From: Weeksellaceae bacterium
GTDB lineage: Bacteria; Bacteroidota; Bacteroidia; Flavobacteriales; Weeksellaceae
Direction: 5' to 3'
DNA length: 64,000 nucleotides
Assembly (NCBI GenBank): GCA_019459455.1
Contig: JAIBEX010000021.1
Location: forward strand, 62,001-126,000
Shown here in pieces: positions 25,438-34,367 of the stretch (within the stretch, counting starts at the first letter, position 1; every line of letters begins with the position of its first letter). A program made the position numbers and the translations under genes. Below the pieces are notes generated by a model. The model saw only the letters and a list, made by a program, of their open reading frames with translations. It searched no databases and was not told the origin of the DNA.

Positions 25438-25931
25438 TGAAAATAGGCGATAAAGTTTCAGTTTTGGACGAGGACCTGAACGGGTCTGTGACTTCTGTAC
25501 ACGGGAATATGGTCGTCTTCCGCGACCAGCATGGGTTTACGCATCAGTATCCAAAAGAAAAACTGGTTCTTCAGAATCCTTCCATTTATGAAGGCTTGCA
25601 GATTGAGATGAAGCAGGAGCACCGGAAAAATTTTTCTAAAAAACACAACAAAAAACCCTTGGTCCTTGACCTTCATTTTGAAAACCTGGTGAAATATCCC
25701 GCTCATTACAGCAGCTTTGAACGCCTATTCATGCAGAAAGAAAAACTACTGGAAACCATTGACTTTTGCCGCCGCAATCACCTTAAACATCTTGAAATAA
25801 TACACGGAATTGGGGAAGGGACGCTGCAGAAAATGGTACATGAGGTGCTGAAAAGCCAAACCCGGCTGGAATTCCATAACAATGAAATCCTGCACCACCA
25901 GTCCGGCTCCGTAACCGTTAGATTTGACTGA
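25437..25931 (+). CDS. Smr domain protein with KOW-like N-terminus (DUF2027/MutS2-like)
   Basis: The 164-residue product has a small beta-rich N-terminal part (MKIGDKVSVLDEDLNGSVTS, about 1-60) that resembles the MutS2-type KOW segment. The C-terminal Smr domain has VLDLHFEN near residue 77 and LEIIHGIGEGTLQKMVHEVL near residue 120. Smr domains nick or bind DNA or cleave RNA, as in ribosome rescue by MutS2. The protein may be a stand-alone nuclease or binding factor. It is coupled to the metallophosphoesterase gene by a one-base overlap and meets a convergent gene 2 bases after its stop. Confidence 0.85.
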   Translation: MKIGDKVSVLDEDLNGSVTSVHGNMVVFRDQHGFTHQYPKEKLVLQNPSIYEGLQIEMKQEHRKNFSKKHNKKPLVLDLHFENLVKYPAHYSSFERLFMQKEKLLETIDFCRRNHLKHLEIIHGIGEGTLQKMVHEVLKSQTRLEFHNNEILHHQSGSVTVRFD

Positions 25932-25933
25932 AT

Positions 25934-26245
25934 CTAATCTTTAGGCAGCAATGTGAAACTGGAAGCCACGAAAGTTTTACCTTTTATTTCACCGGAAACT
26001 TTGGCTTTCCTGATGGCATTGCAGAAGCCTTCATCCGCATGTGCATCACCGTGATCATTGAGCCCGGTTCCCACGACGTCATAGATTTGTTTGTCAATTC
26101 TGACCGTCAGTGCACATCCTTTATCGGTTTTCTGTTTAAACTGACACATGCCGCAGGAAGCTTCCACGGTTTGATTGCTGATTTTTTTCTGTGCAAAAAT
26201 GGAGACAGAAATCATCATGAGAAATAGGAGAAATATTCTTTTCAT
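25934..26245 (-). CDS. small secreted cysteine-rich protein (DUF6370-like)
   Basis: The 103-residue product has a signal peptide (MKRIFLLFLMMISVSIFAQ) and a short mature part with four cysteines. Three lie in VEASCGMCQFKQKTDKGCAL (a CxxC plus another Cys 11 residues later) and one in DEGFCNAIRKA. VVGTGLNDHGDAHADEGFC also carries two His, so metal binding is plausible. Assignment to DUF6370 is from memory of the family pattern. The Met at 26245 is chosen over one 16 codons upstream because it gives the signal peptide. It is convergent with the Smr gene at 2 bases. Confidence 0.75.
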   Translation of the reverse strand: MKRIFLLFLMMISVSIFAQKKISNQTVEASCGMCQFKQKTDKGCALTVRIDKQIYDVVGTGLNDHGDAHADEGFCNAIRKAKVSGEIKGKTFVASSFTLLPKD

Positions 26246-26355
26246 TACAACATATTTTATTGTGTTTAAAGGTATAAAATTTAAAAGTATCAATTGCTGT
26301 GCTGATAAATTTCACATTTAAGAAGCGCCCGCTTCCCAGGCCGGGAATTATTTAA

Positions 26356-26363
26356 TAAATTTG
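26356..26363 (+). promoter_or_regulatory. candidate -7 element of the DUF3822-rsmD transcript
   Basis: TAAATTTG matches TAnnTTTG and ends 11 bases before the DUF3822 ATG. No matching TTTG at -33. The leader would be very short. Confidence 0.4.
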
Positions 26364-26374
26364 TCCTCTTCAAG

Positions 26375-27091
26375 ATGGAAAAATTAAATTTACTCTTTAC
26401 TAAAGACGGGATCTTTTACCAGATACTGCGTAACAAAAACATTCAGGAAGAAGCTTCTTTTTTTTTAAATGAAGAGAACTCTGACCAGACCGTTGGGGCA
26501 AAGCTGGATGAGATTCTTGAAAGGAAATTCTCTGAGATTACTGTCGTATCAGCTCTAAACCATTTTACGCTGATGCCGGAAGGATTTGAACATCACGAGT
26601 TGGGTTATGACCTCATTGCCTACAACTCACTGCTGGAAAAGGAAAATGAGGAATTGATGCTTTCCGTAAATAAAAAATTTGGCGTACAGTTTTACTATAC
26701 CTTTCCAAAGGATTTTTACAGAAGCATTAAGAATACCGCTGTTTCTGCCAAGTTTAATTTTTCCGGCGAGAAATTCCTGAATTCGATTACGTCCAAGGGA
26801 GGTAAAGAAATCCATATTAACCTCTATCATAACCAATGCGAATTTTTTGCCCTGGACGGACGGAAAATCATCCTTTATAATAACCTGGATGTAAATTCTG
26901 AAGTTGACTTTCTTTATTTCATTATGTTCAGTCTGAGCAAGATAGGTTTTGGATTAAGTGAGACCAAATTCTTTGTGTACGGTGAGACTTCCGAAAACGA
27001 GACCTTTATTTCCGAACTGCAGAAATTCGTGAAAAATCTTAAAATTGTTTATGACAACCTGCCGAAGAAAAAATTTCTGGTTAATTCCTAA
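26375..27091 (+). CDS. DUF3822 family protein
   Basis: The 238-residue cytoplasmic protein has the features of the Bacteroidota family DUF3822: LLFTKDGIFYQILRNKN at the start, HFTLMPEGF near residue 66, NKKFGVQFYYTFPKDF near residue 100 and a C-terminal ISELQKFVKNL. No signal, membrane segment or catalytic motif is seen. rsmD follows 48 bases downstream on the same strand, a neighbourhood often seen for this family, so a link to rRNA or translation is possible but unproven. Confidence 0.85.
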   Translation: MEKLNLLFTKDGIFYQILRNKNIQEEASFFLNEENSDQTVGAKLDEILERKFSEITVVSALNHFTLMPEGFEHHELGYDLIAYNSLLEKENEELMLSVNKKFGVQFYYTFPKDFYRSIKNTAVSAKFNFSGEKFLNSITSKGGKEIHINLYHNQCEFFALDGRKIILYNNLDVNSEVDFLYFIMFSLSKIGFGLSETKFFVYGETSENETFISELQKFVKNLKIVYDNLPKKKFLVNS

Positions 27092-27139
27092 AACAGGGGG
27101 AGCGTCCTTATCTTTAATTTCATATTTTTAAATAAAAAA

Positions 27140-27724
27140 ATGTACAGAATCATTGCCGGAAAATGGAAAGCGAAAAGAATTGCTGCTCCAAAAAACTTTG
27201 ATGTAAGGCCTACCACCGACTTTGCAAAGGAAGCTTTGTTCAGCATTCTGGAAAACCGCTATGACTTGGCGTACACCTCCGTCTTGGATCTTTTTGCGGG
27301 TATTGGCTCCATTTCACTGGAATTTGCTTCGCGGGAGTGCCCGGACCTTACAGCCGTTGAGATGAACCCCAAACACTGCGCCTTTATCAACAGTACTGCT
27401 GCGGAATTAGATATGTCGCTGCAGGTCAATGTGCAGAGAGGTGACGTTTTCGAATGGTTAAAGAAAAACCGAAGTAAAAAGCAGTATGACATCGCTTTTG
27501 CAGACCCGCCGTTTGATTTGGAAGAGAAGAAATATGAAGAACTGATTTCTTTAATCCTAAACAACGGATATCTGAAGGAAAATGGACTTCTGATCCTGGA
27601 ACACCAAACGAAGAAGGCTCCGAAGCATCCGAACCTTACCGAGACCCGGAAATATGGGAACGTAAGTTTTTCCTTATTGAGTCCCAATGCGCCGGCAGAA
27701 AATCAGATCTTTTTAGGTTCGTAG
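27140..27724 (+). CDS. rsmD: 16S rRNA (guanine(966)-N2)-methyltransferase RsmD
   Basis: RsmD methylates N2 of G966 in 16S rRNA during 30S assembly. The 194-residue protein has the standard start MYRIIAGKWKAKRI and RPTTDFAKEALFSIL. The AdoMet motif is SVLDLFAGIGSISLEFASR near residue 47, and the N2-methylation motif is IAFADPPFDLEEKK near residue 117 (DPPF). Length fits the family. Its 3' end overlaps the convergent histidine-phosphatase gene by 22 bases. It follows DUF3822, probably in one transcript. Confidence 0.95.
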   Translation: MYRIIAGKWKAKRIAAPKNFDVRPTTDFAKEALFSILENRYDLAYTSVLDLFAGIGSISLEFASRECPDLTAVEMNPKHCAFINSTAAELDMSLQVNVQRGDVFEWLKKNRSKKQYDIAFADPPFDLEEKKYEELISLILNNGYLKENGLLILEHQTKKAPKHPNLTETRKYGNVSFSLLSPNAPAENQIFLGS

Positions 27725-28179
27725 AAGAAAATAAGTCTTTTATCGGCATTTTCAAATTCCGACCAGGAATTGCAGTTCACTTCAAAACCGGCAACCCCAC
27801 AGGTAGGGAACAGAAAAACATCTTCAGTCATGGTATTCGCAAAGTTAGAAATCCCGTTGTTGTGTGAAAAAAGCGCAACAGAATTTACACTGTCCCCCAA
27901 ATCATAAAGCACCGAAAGAATGTTGCTTTCAGACGGCTGATACAGTTTTTCATTGGTCTTTAACTCAATATGATAAGTCTGGTTGAAAATTTCGCACGTA
28001 CTGAGTGCACGGACCGCCGGACTGGAAACCAAATGGTCAATCTTAATGCCTTGACTCTTCAGGAAATTAGACATTTTTTCGGCATCCTCTAAACCGCGTT
28101 CCGCAAGCGGACGGTCAAAATCAGCGGTGTCTTCCGGCCAGTCACTCTTGGCATGGCGTACAAGGATTAGTTTTTTCAT
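27703..28179 (-). CDS. SixA-type histidine phosphatase family protein
   Basis: This 158-residue single-domain member of the RHG phosphatase superfamily has LILVRHAKSDW at residues 4-14 (catalytic His in RHAKS), DRPLAERGLEDA, SSPAVRALSTCEIF and a distal SHNNGISNFA supplying the second active-site His. It resembles SixA, which removes phosphate from histidine phosphotransfer domains, but the substrate here is unknown. The last 22 bases overlap rsmD on the other strand. Confidence 0.88.
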   Translation of the reverse strand: MKKLILVRHAKSDWPEDTADFDRPLAERGLEDAEKMSNFLKSQGIKIDHLVSSPAVRALSTCEIFNQTYHIELKTNEKLYQPSESNILSVLYDLGDSVNSVALFSHNNGISNFANTMTEDVFLFPTCGVAGFEVNCNSWSEFENADKRLIFFYEPKKI

Positions 28180-28275
28180 TTCCTTTGATTCATTTGGGAA
28201 AATAAAATTATAAATAATTTTTCATTTAAATGTACTTCCGCAACACATCAGTAAAATGAAACCGCTAAAAATTCT

Positions 28276-28283
28276 TAAATTTG
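28276..28283 (+). promoter_or_regulatory. candidate -7 element of the ruvX-def transcript
   Basis: TAAATTTG matches TAnnTTTG and ends 6 bases before the ATG at 28290. A TTG at 28281 lies inside it and is therefore unlikely to be the ruvX start. Confidence 0.45.
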
Positions 28284-28289
28284 CAGACT

Positions 28290-28706
28290 ATGGGGCAAAT
28301 GATGGCAATTGATTACGGTAAGAAGCGCACGGGAATTGCCGTTACCGATGATTTGAAGATGATTGCCAGCGGCCTGGAGACGGTGGAAACCGTGAAGCTC
28401 TTTGATTTTTTTAAATCCTATTTCACACATCATAAGGTGGAAGCAGTTGTTGTAGGATTGCCTACCGATTTGCAGGGTAAGGTATCGGAAGTGGAGAGCG
28501 ATATTCTGGAGTTCATTTCTGTATTTGAAAAACAGCATCCGGGAATTGACGTACATCGGATGGATGAACGTTTTACTTCCAAAATGGCGTCATTCTATAT
28601 TTCACAGAGTGGCAAAAGCAAAAAGAAACGGCAGGAAAAAGGTCTGATCGACAAAGTGAGCGCCACCATTATATTACAGAATTTTTTAGAACAGATACAA
28701 AAATGA
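28290..28706 (+). CDS. ruvX: Holliday junction resolvase-like RuvX/YqgF (pre-16S rRNA nuclease)
   Basis: This 138-residue RNase H-fold protein of the YqgF family is thought to trim the 5' end of 16S rRNA. It starts MGQMMAIDYGKKRTGIAVTD, with the first acidic catalytic residue in AIDYG. It has VVVGLPTDLQG near residue 53, MDERFTSKMA near residue 95 and KGLIDKVSATIILQNFL at the end with the last catalytic Asp. The start at 28290 is used because the TTG at 28281 lies in the -7 box. Its stop overlaps the def start by four bases (ATGA). Confidence 0.92.
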   Translation: MGQMMAIDYGKKRTGIAVTDDLKMIASGLETVETVKLFDFFKSYFTHHKVEAVVVGLPTDLQGKVSEVESDILEFISVFEKQHPGIDVHRMDERFTSKMASFYISQSGKSKKKRQEKGLIDKVSATIILQNFLEQIQK

Positions 28707-29275
28707 TATTACCCATTCGTTCCTTCGGAGATCCGGTTTTAAGGAAAGTAGGTCATGAGATTGGTCAGGATTATCCACACCTCGAGGAGTTGATAGCAAA
28801 TATGTTTGAAACGATGCACAGTGCGAGCGGCATTGGACTGGCTGCGCCGCAAATCGGACTGGATATCCGCCTTTTTTGTGTTGATGTTTCGCCTTTGGCC
28901 GAAGACGAAGATTATGAAGATATTGCGGAAGAACTTAAAAATTTCCGCAAAGTATTCATCAATGCAAAAATCCTTGAGGAAAGCGGGGCGGAGTGGAAGT
29001 TTAACGAAGGTTGCCTTTCCATACCCGATGTGCGGGAGGATGTAAAACGCAAAGAAACCATCCTGATTGAGTATTTTGATGAGAATTTTGTGAAGCATAC
29101 GGAAACTTTTTCCGATATTCGTGCCCGTGTTATTCAGCATGAGTACGATCATATAGAAGGAACACTTTTTACCGACCACCTGTCGTCACTGAAAAAGAAA
29201 CTGGTGAAAGGGAAGTTGGCAAAGATCATGCAGGGAGATGTGAGCGTAAATTATAAGATGAGGTTTCCAAAGTAA
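28703..29275 (+). CDS. def: peptide deformylase
   Basis: Def removes the formyl group from nascent N-terminal methionine. The 190-residue protein has all three active-site motifs: GIGLAAPQIG at 43-52, EGCLSIP with Cys104, and QHEYDH with His146, Glu147 and His150, the metal ligands and base. It overlaps ruvX by four bases, so translational coupling is likely. The matching formyltransferase gene fmt lies about 700 bases downstream on the other strand. Confidence 0.96.
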   Translation: MILPIRSFGDPVLRKVGHEIGQDYPHLEELIANMFETMHSASGIGLAAPQIGLDIRLFCVDVSPLAEDEDYEDIAEELKNFRKVFINAKILEESGAEWKFNEGCLSIPDVREDVKRKETILIEYFDENFVKHTETFSDIRARVIQHEYDHIEGTLFTDHLSSLKKKLVKGKLAKIMQGDVSVNYKMRFPK

Positions 29276-29357
29276 TGGTGCATCCTCATTGCTGAACAAA
29301 GAACAGTTTGAATTGGCTGCGGCAATTGCCGGGGACTAAAAATAAAAATAAAAGATT

Positions 29358-29921
29358 ATGGAGTTAGAAAAAATCATTTCAATTTCAGGCAAGCCAGGGC
29401 TTTACAAGCTGGTTTCCCAACTAAAGAACGGATTCATTATTGAAGATGTTACCACCAAGAAGAAAGTAAGCATAGGAAATTCCAGCCAGGTGAGTTTGTT
29501 GGACAATATTGCAATGTTCACCTTTGACAAGGAAGTTGCCTTGTTTGAAGTTTTTGAAAACATTGGAAAAGCGAACGGTTTCACTCCAACGATTTCCCAT
29601 AAATCCACGGATGCAGAGCTAAGAACGTTCATGGATACGGCACTTCCCAATTACGATACGGACAGGGTGTACCTTTCCGATATTAAAAAATTGGTTCAGT
29701 GGTACAACATCCTCCATACTGCAGGCTTCATTACTTCTGAGAGCTTTATAAAGCCTGAAGAAAATGCGGATGAGAGCACGTCGGACGAAAAGATTGACCT
29801 AAAGCAGGAAACGAAGAAGGCGGCAGTGGGTAAAACTGAAAAAGCTCCTACCCCTAAGATAAAGGCATCTACATCAGCCGCCAAATCAGCGCCAAAAAGT
29901 ACCCACAGAAAGCAGGGATAG
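29358..29921 (+). CDS. DUF5606 family protein
   Basis: The 187-residue protein has the DUF5606 N-terminal region (MELEKIISISGKPGLYKLVS, VTTKKKVSIGNSSQVSLLDN, residues 1-130). A low-complexity Lys/Ala/Ser/Thr tail follows (about 140-187, TEKAPTPKIKAST) and is probably disordered. Function is unknown, and the family is known mainly from Bacteroidota. It follows def by 82 bases on the same strand and ends at a strong terminator, so it is probably the last gene of the ruvX-def transcript. Confidence 0.85.
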   Translation: MELEKIISISGKPGLYKLVSQLKNGFIIEDVTTKKKVSIGNSSQVSLLDNIAMFTFDKEVALFEVFENIGKANGFTPTISHKSTDAELRTFMDTALPNYDTDRVYLSDIKKLVQWYNILHTAGFITSESFIKPEENADESTSDEKIDLKQETKKAAVGKTEKAPTPKIKASTSAAKSAPKSTHRKQG

Positions 29922-29945
29922 GCCTAAGAAAATCGAATTTAAAGA

Positions 29946-29977
29946 ACTTTGCCAGGATCATTGGCAAAGTTTTTTTA
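29946..29977 (+). terminator. rho-independent terminator of the ruvX-def-DUF5606 transcript
   Basis: ACTTTGCCA (29946-29954) pairs with TGGCAAAGT (29962-29970) around a 7-base loop, followed by six further T. The T run overlaps the fmt stop codon on the other strand. Confidence 0.85.
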
Positions 29978-30925
29978 TGAGATGAGGCTAATGTTCTCAA
30001 AAGTGCGCAGGCCGTTCAGAAAATCTTTGACGCTCATCCTTTTCTTACCTTCCAGTTGCACCTCTTCCGGTATATAAAAGCCGTCTTCTGTTGAGATTTT
30101 GAATGTGTTCTTATCGATATAGAGCACTCCTGAAGGATTTTTACTACCTGTTTTGTCTATTTTTCCGCTGTAAATCTTCAGGAATTTATCCTCATCACCA
30201 ATTTTCAGTTTCGTGAAAGCACATGGGTAGGGTGACATTCCCCTGATGAAGTTATGCACCGATCCGGAATCCTGCTGCCAGTTGATCTTTGTATCCTCCT
30301 TGAAAATCTTGAAGGCGTTCTTCGGATATTCAGTATGCGGTTGCGGGTGCTCAGTCAGCGACTCCAACGCAAGTCCGTCCAGCGTTTTTACCACCAGTTT
30401 TGCGCCGGTCTCCATGAGCCGGTCATGAAGCATCCCTGCATTTTCTTCGGGATGGATCTCCACTTCTTCCTGAAGGAGTATGTTGCCCTCATCTATTTTA
30501 TCGTTAATGAAAAAAGTGGTTACTCCTGTCTTCGTTTCGCCATTTATAATCGCAAAATTGATGGGCGCAGCCCCACGGTAATCCGGAAGGAGGGAAGCGT
30601 GTAGATTAAAAGTCCCCAACGGCGGCATCTGAAAGAGCACCTTCGGCATCATTCTGAAAGCTACCACTACAAACACATCAGCATTCAATTTCCTTATCTG
30701 TTCCAGAAAGTCGGTATTACGAAGTTTTTCAGGCTGGTAGACGGGCAATCCATTTTCGGACGCATATATTTTTACGGGTGACTCGTGTATTTTCTGTCCA
30801 CGTCCGCTTGCTTTATCAGCAACCGTTACAACGCCCACAACTTCATGTCGTGATTGGTGGATGGACTGAAGACAGGCTTTTGCAAAGTCTGGGGTACCAA
30901 AAAAAACGATTTTTAATGAATTCAT
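29975..30925 (-). CDS. fmt: methionyl-tRNA formyltransferase
   Basis: Fmt adds the formyl group to initiator Met-tRNA from 10-formyl-THF. The 316-residue protein has IVFFGTPDFAKACLQSI at the start, ASGRGQKIHESPVKIYA near residue 39, the catalytic Asn/His region GTFNLHASLLPDYRGAAPIN near residue 103, and the C-terminal anticodon-binding domain (about 205-316). recQ lies upstream on the same strand, 35 bases away. It pairs functionally with def, encoded convergently nearby. Confidence 0.95.
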   Translation of the reverse strand: MNSLKIVFFGTPDFAKACLQSIHQSRHEVVGVVTVADKASGRGQKIHESPVKIYASENGLPVYQPEKLRNTDFLEQIRKLNADVFVVVAFRMMPKVLFQMPPLGTFNLHASLLPDYRGAAPINFAIINGETKTGVTTFFINDKIDEGNILLQEEVEIHPEENAGMLHDRLMETGAKLVVKTLDGLALESLTEHPQPHTEYPKNAFKIFKEDTKINWQQDSGSVHNFIRGMSPYPCAFTKLKIGDEDKFLKIYSGKIDKTGSKNPSGVLYIDKNTFKISTEDGFYIPEEVQLEGKKRMSVKDFLNGLRTFENISLIS

Positions 30926-30960
30926 ATAAGTGACGTTGTATTTACTGTTATGAAGTTGAA

Positions 30961-32859
30961 TTAAGGCAGGGCATACGTTCGGAAATTAAGCATCTTCACT
31001 TTGCCGGCATCCAACAGAAGGATGAGATGTTCAAGGATTTTCTCTTTCTGGCAGTGATTCAACTGTATGGAAATCTCATCGGCAGTGCAGGCCTGTTTTC
31101 CAAGGATGTTCAGGATTTCCTCCGTAATACTTGTTGGGGAATGACCTTTCTTTGCTTCACATACCGCGCACTTGCCACAATCATTTGAAACCTTCTCTCC
31201 AAAATAGGAGAGGATAAGCCGCATTTTACAGTAGTTCTGGTTACGGATGTAGAATTTCATCTCTTCCCACTTCTGGAGTTTGTTTTTCTGTATCTGCTGA
31301 AAGAGATTCCAGTATTTACCAGCTGTTGAGCGGTCGTCGCGGTGTTTCAAAAATTTTATGCTGGAAAGTGCACCGTCTATGAACTCCAAATGTCCGCTTT
31401 TCTGTAGTTCACGTATCCTTTCTTTAAGAAGCAGTACATCAACGCCTATTTTGGCGCTTAAATTTACTTCACTAAACATGACTTTATGCGTAGAAATCCC
31501 CGAGAGGTTCCTTAGCAGCAGTTCCATAAAGTAAGCATCTTTTCGTGGGAGAAGGTCAATTTCATAGGGTTCAATTTTCATCTCAAGCGAAGAGAGGCTC
31601 TTACTGCTGTTTACAAAAATGAGTTCCTGATTGTGAAGGAAATTGAGGATGTTTTTTATTTTCCCTGTGGAGCAGCGGCTTACCCTTTTCAGCGTTTCAA
31701 TGTGAAGTTGGAATATTTTCTCAGGAAGATCGGTTTCTGCAATCTGGAAAAGTGAATAGAGGTATGTTATAACTTCCGTAAACTCTGATTTATTTGGAAT
31801 CTGGTATTTTAAAAGTTGATCAAAATTATCAAGTTCCTGTTCATTCCATAAAAGAAATGCATAGCTTTCCTGTCCGTCGCGACCTGCTCTTCCTATTTCC
31901 TGGTAGTAGTTTTCCAGACTGGCGGGAGAGGAGAAATGAATGACGAACCTTACATTTTCCTTGTCAATCCCCATTCCAAAAGCATTGGTGGAAATAAGAA
32001 CCTGATCAGGGCTTGTGACCCAGTGATTCTGTTTTTGTTTCTTTTCTTTTAATGTTAAACCGGCATGAAAAAAGTCCACATTATCTATACGGTTATTCTT
32101 GAGAAACCGCGTCAGTTCTTCGGCCTCCTTCCGAGTTCTTGTATAGATGATTCCTGCATTCCTGCTGTACCGCAACAGATCGTGGATCCGCTGGTATTTA
32201 TCGGAAATCTTATCGGTAAAAATCTTGATGTTTTCCCGTCTGAAACTTTTCTGGAATATTTTTGGCTCCCTGAAATCAAGCTTTTGGGTAATCTCCTGAA
32301 GTACTTTGGGAGTAGCTGTGGCTGTAAGTGCCAGACAGGCAATGCCGGCATGTTCTGTTCTGAAATTTTTAATGTTCTGATAACTTGGCCTGAAGTCCTG
32401 TCCCCATTCGGAAATACAGTGGGCCTCATCCACCGCAATGAATGAAATTTCTATATCCTGTATATTCTGAAGGAATGTAGGGTTATTCAACCGTTCGGGA
32501 GAAACGTACAGTAGTTTGGTAATGCCCTCCCTGCATCGGCCAAAAATGACCTCAGTTTCAAAATCATCTAATTCAGAGGATATATATTCTGCTTCAATGC
32601 CATTGTTCTTAAGCTGAAAAACCTGGTCCCGCATGAGTGCAAGGAGGGGAGAGACTACAAGGCAAGTGCCCTCTAATATAAGTGCCGGCAATTGGAAACA
32701 GAGAGATTTACCTCCGCCCGTTGGCAGAAGCGCAACGGTGTCCTTTCCTGAAATGACCGCATCGATTATTTCCTCCTGACTGTCACGAAAGGCCGTATGT
32801 CCCCAGAAATGTTTTAAGGTTTGGATTTTTAAGTCGTTCAAGTCTTGCGGCGAAACCAT
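30961..32859 (-). CDS. recQ: RecQ family ATP-dependent DNA helicase (short form)
   Basis: The 632-residue 3'-5' DNA helicase acts in recombinational repair. In order it has FRDSQEEIIDAVISGKD (motif 0), LLPTGGGKSLCFQLPAL (motif I), AVDEAHCISEWGQDFRPSY (motif II), LALTATATP (motif III), ISTNAFGMGIDKENVRFV (V) and YQEIGRAGRDGQ (VI). A zinc site follows with Cys residues in YCKMRLILSYFG and NDCGKCAVCEA. The C-terminal region is short and no clear HRDC domain is seen, so this is the shorter of the RecQ forms. It starts about 20 bases after a terminator that ends ompA. Confidence 0.93.
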   Translation of the reverse strand: MVSPQDLNDLKIQTLKHFWGHTAFRDSQEEIIDAVISGKDTVALLPTGGGKSLCFQLPALILEGTCLVVSPLLALMRDQVFQLKNNGIEAEYISSELDDFETEVIFGRCREGITKLLYVSPERLNNPTFLQNIQDIEISFIAVDEAHCISEWGQDFRPSYQNIKNFRTEHAGIACLALTATATPKVLQEITQKLDFREPKIFQKSFRRENIKIFTDKISDKYQRIHDLLRYSRNAGIIYTRTRKEAEELTRFLKNNRIDNVDFFHAGLTLKEKKQKQNHWVTSPDQVLISTNAFGMGIDKENVRFVIHFSSPASLENYYQEIGRAGRDGQESYAFLLWNEQELDNFDQLLKYQIPNKSEFTEVITYLYSLFQIAETDLPEKIFQLHIETLKRVSRCSTGKIKNILNFLHNQELIFVNSSKSLSSLEMKIEPYEIDLLPRKDAYFMELLLRNLSGISTHKVMFSEVNLSAKIGVDVLLLKERIRELQKSGHLEFIDGALSSIKFLKHRDDRSTAGKYWNLFQQIQKNKLQKWEEMKFYIRNQNYCKMRLILSYFGEKVSNDCGKCAVCEAKKGHSPTSITEEILNILGKQACTADEISIQLNHCQKEKILEHLILLLDAGKVKMLNFRTYALP

Positions 32860-32884
32860 GCGGTAAAAGTATGAAATCTATTTT

Positions 32885-32920
32885 TTTTAAAAAGAAAAAG
32901 CCACGCTATGCGTGACTTTT
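32885..32920 (-). terminator. rho-independent terminator of ompA
   Basis: AAAAGCCACGC pairs with GCGTGACTTTT (32896-32920) around TAT with one C-A mismatch. The minus strand continues in a T-rich run. It lies just past the ompA stop and before recQ. Confidence 0.75.
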
Positions 32921-32942
32921 ATTCCAGATATTTATTTCTGAA

Positions 32943-34367
32943 TTATTTAGCTTCGAAGTATACTCTTCTGTTTGCTCTGTTTTTCCATTCAGGACACTTA
33001 GTAGCAGGTTCGCATTCAGGGTATTTAAGGTCTTTCTCACCTCTACCTACCGATTCGATTTTACCGCTGTTAACTCCGTTTTGGACCAGATAATTTTTAA
33101 CATTGTTCGCTCTTCTTTCTGAGAGTCTCTGGTTGTATGCATCAGAAGCTCTGGTATCAGTACCACCAACCACTCTGTAAGAACCGTCTGTAGAATTAAT
33201 GTAATTTACAGCGTTATTTAGAATTGGAGTGTTGGAAGGTAAAATTCTGTCTGAATTGAGGTCAAATTCAATTCCTTCAAGAGTTCTTGTGTCATCTGAA
33301 ATCACACCGCCTGTTGATGGGGCTGAAGTTGGACATCCGTCATTTTCTACAGGTCCCGGTACAGTAACACATTTGTCGTAAAGGTCAATTACCCCGTCAA
33401 GGTCCGTGTCAAAAGCAACACCGGCACCGTCAACTCTAGCACCTGCAGGAGTATCAAGCTGTCTGTCCCAATCGTCACAAACACCATCATTATCATTATC
33501 ACCAGCCTTACAAACTTCGATATCCTGATTTTTATCAGCTAACACATCAAGTTTATAATAAATTTCCTGAAGTGGGTCATGCCAGAATAAATGTGATTGG
33601 TGTTTACCGAGTTTAAATGTAAGACCTAAAGTAGTGTTAAAAAATTTGTCGGATACTTGGGGTAAGCCGTCAAACATGGTGTCTCCAGTGTAAACAAACA
33701 TTGCACGGCCTTCAACATCAACCCTATTATTTACTTTGTACTTTAATCCACTACCTGCTTGTCCGAACCATGAAAACCCAGGATTAAATGGTTTAACCTC
33801 TGCTGCTAGCCTTTGTCCTGCCATATCCTCCACATAAGCTCTATAGGACAACGTTCCAATACCCGCGTACCCATGGAGTGCCCATCTATAAGGGGATTTA
33901 TTATCCACTCTCCTTAAAAGGTTTGAGAAGTTAATGTCACCTAAAAGTGAGATAGCATCGTATTGAGTTCTACCACCAATCGGAGCTGACGCAGTTGCAT
34001 CGCTGTTTTTAGTGTTAAACCATCCCTGTCTTGTTTCTCCTCGATCGTACTGAAGTTTCAATCCAAAAGCATGGGTGATGGCTTTGTCAATACTTAAATA
34101 TGCTGAGTAGCCAAAAACATTATCTCCACCGTTGTCTCCATCTTTAATAGATGTAAGGTCAGCAAACTGTACCAACGGCACTCCGACTCCGGCAGAAATG
34201 GCCCAGTCGTTAAATCTTTTTGATTCCTGTGTAAAAGGATAAACATTGGCAGAACCTGATGAATACGTGTTGGGATACTCATTACTGGTTACTGCAATAG
34301 AATCCTGCGCAAACGAAGCCACTGGTAGTGACAATGCCAATGCAAGAATAGCGGTATTTACTCTCAT
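32943..34367 (-). CDS. ompA: OmpA family protein with TSP type-3 repeats
   Basis: This 474-residue outer-membrane protein anchors the outer membrane to peptidoglycan. It has a Sec signal (ending LPVASFAQ) and an N-terminal beta-barrel (about 45-270, ISAGVGVPLV... TLGLTFKLG). Calcium-binding thrombospondin type-3 repeats follow (about 295-350, DNDNDGVCDDWD, DTDLDGVIDLYDKC). The C-terminal OmpA peptidoglycan domain (about 365-474) has FDLNSDRILP, RLSERRANNVKNYLVQNG and NRANRRVYFEAK. Cysteines in the CEPATKCPEW insert may form a disulfide. A leader of about 140 bases separates it from folK and holds no clear consensus promoter. Confidence 0.95.
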   Translation of the reverse strand: MRVNTAILALALSLPVASFAQDSIAVTSNEYPNTYSSGSANVYPFTQESKRFNDWAISAGVGVPLVQFADLTSIKDGDNGGDNVFGYSAYLSIDKAITHAFGLKLQYDRGETRQGWFNTKNSDATASAPIGGRTQYDAISLLGDINFSNLLRRVDNKSPYRWALHGYAGIGTLSYRAYVEDMAGQRLAAEVKPFNPGFSWFGQAGSGLKYKVNNRVDVEGRAMFVYTGDTMFDGLPQVSDKFFNTTLGLTFKLGKHQSHLFWHDPLQEIYYKLDVLADKNQDIEVCKAGDNDNDGVCDDWDRQLDTPAGARVDGAGVAFDTDLDGVIDLYDKCVTVPGPVENDGCPTSAPSTGGVISDDTRTLEGIEFDLNSDRILPSNTPILNNAVNYINSTDGSYRVVGGTDTRASDAYNQRLSERRANNVKNYLVQNGVNSGKIESVGRGEKDLKYPECEPATKCPEWKNRANRRVYFEAK

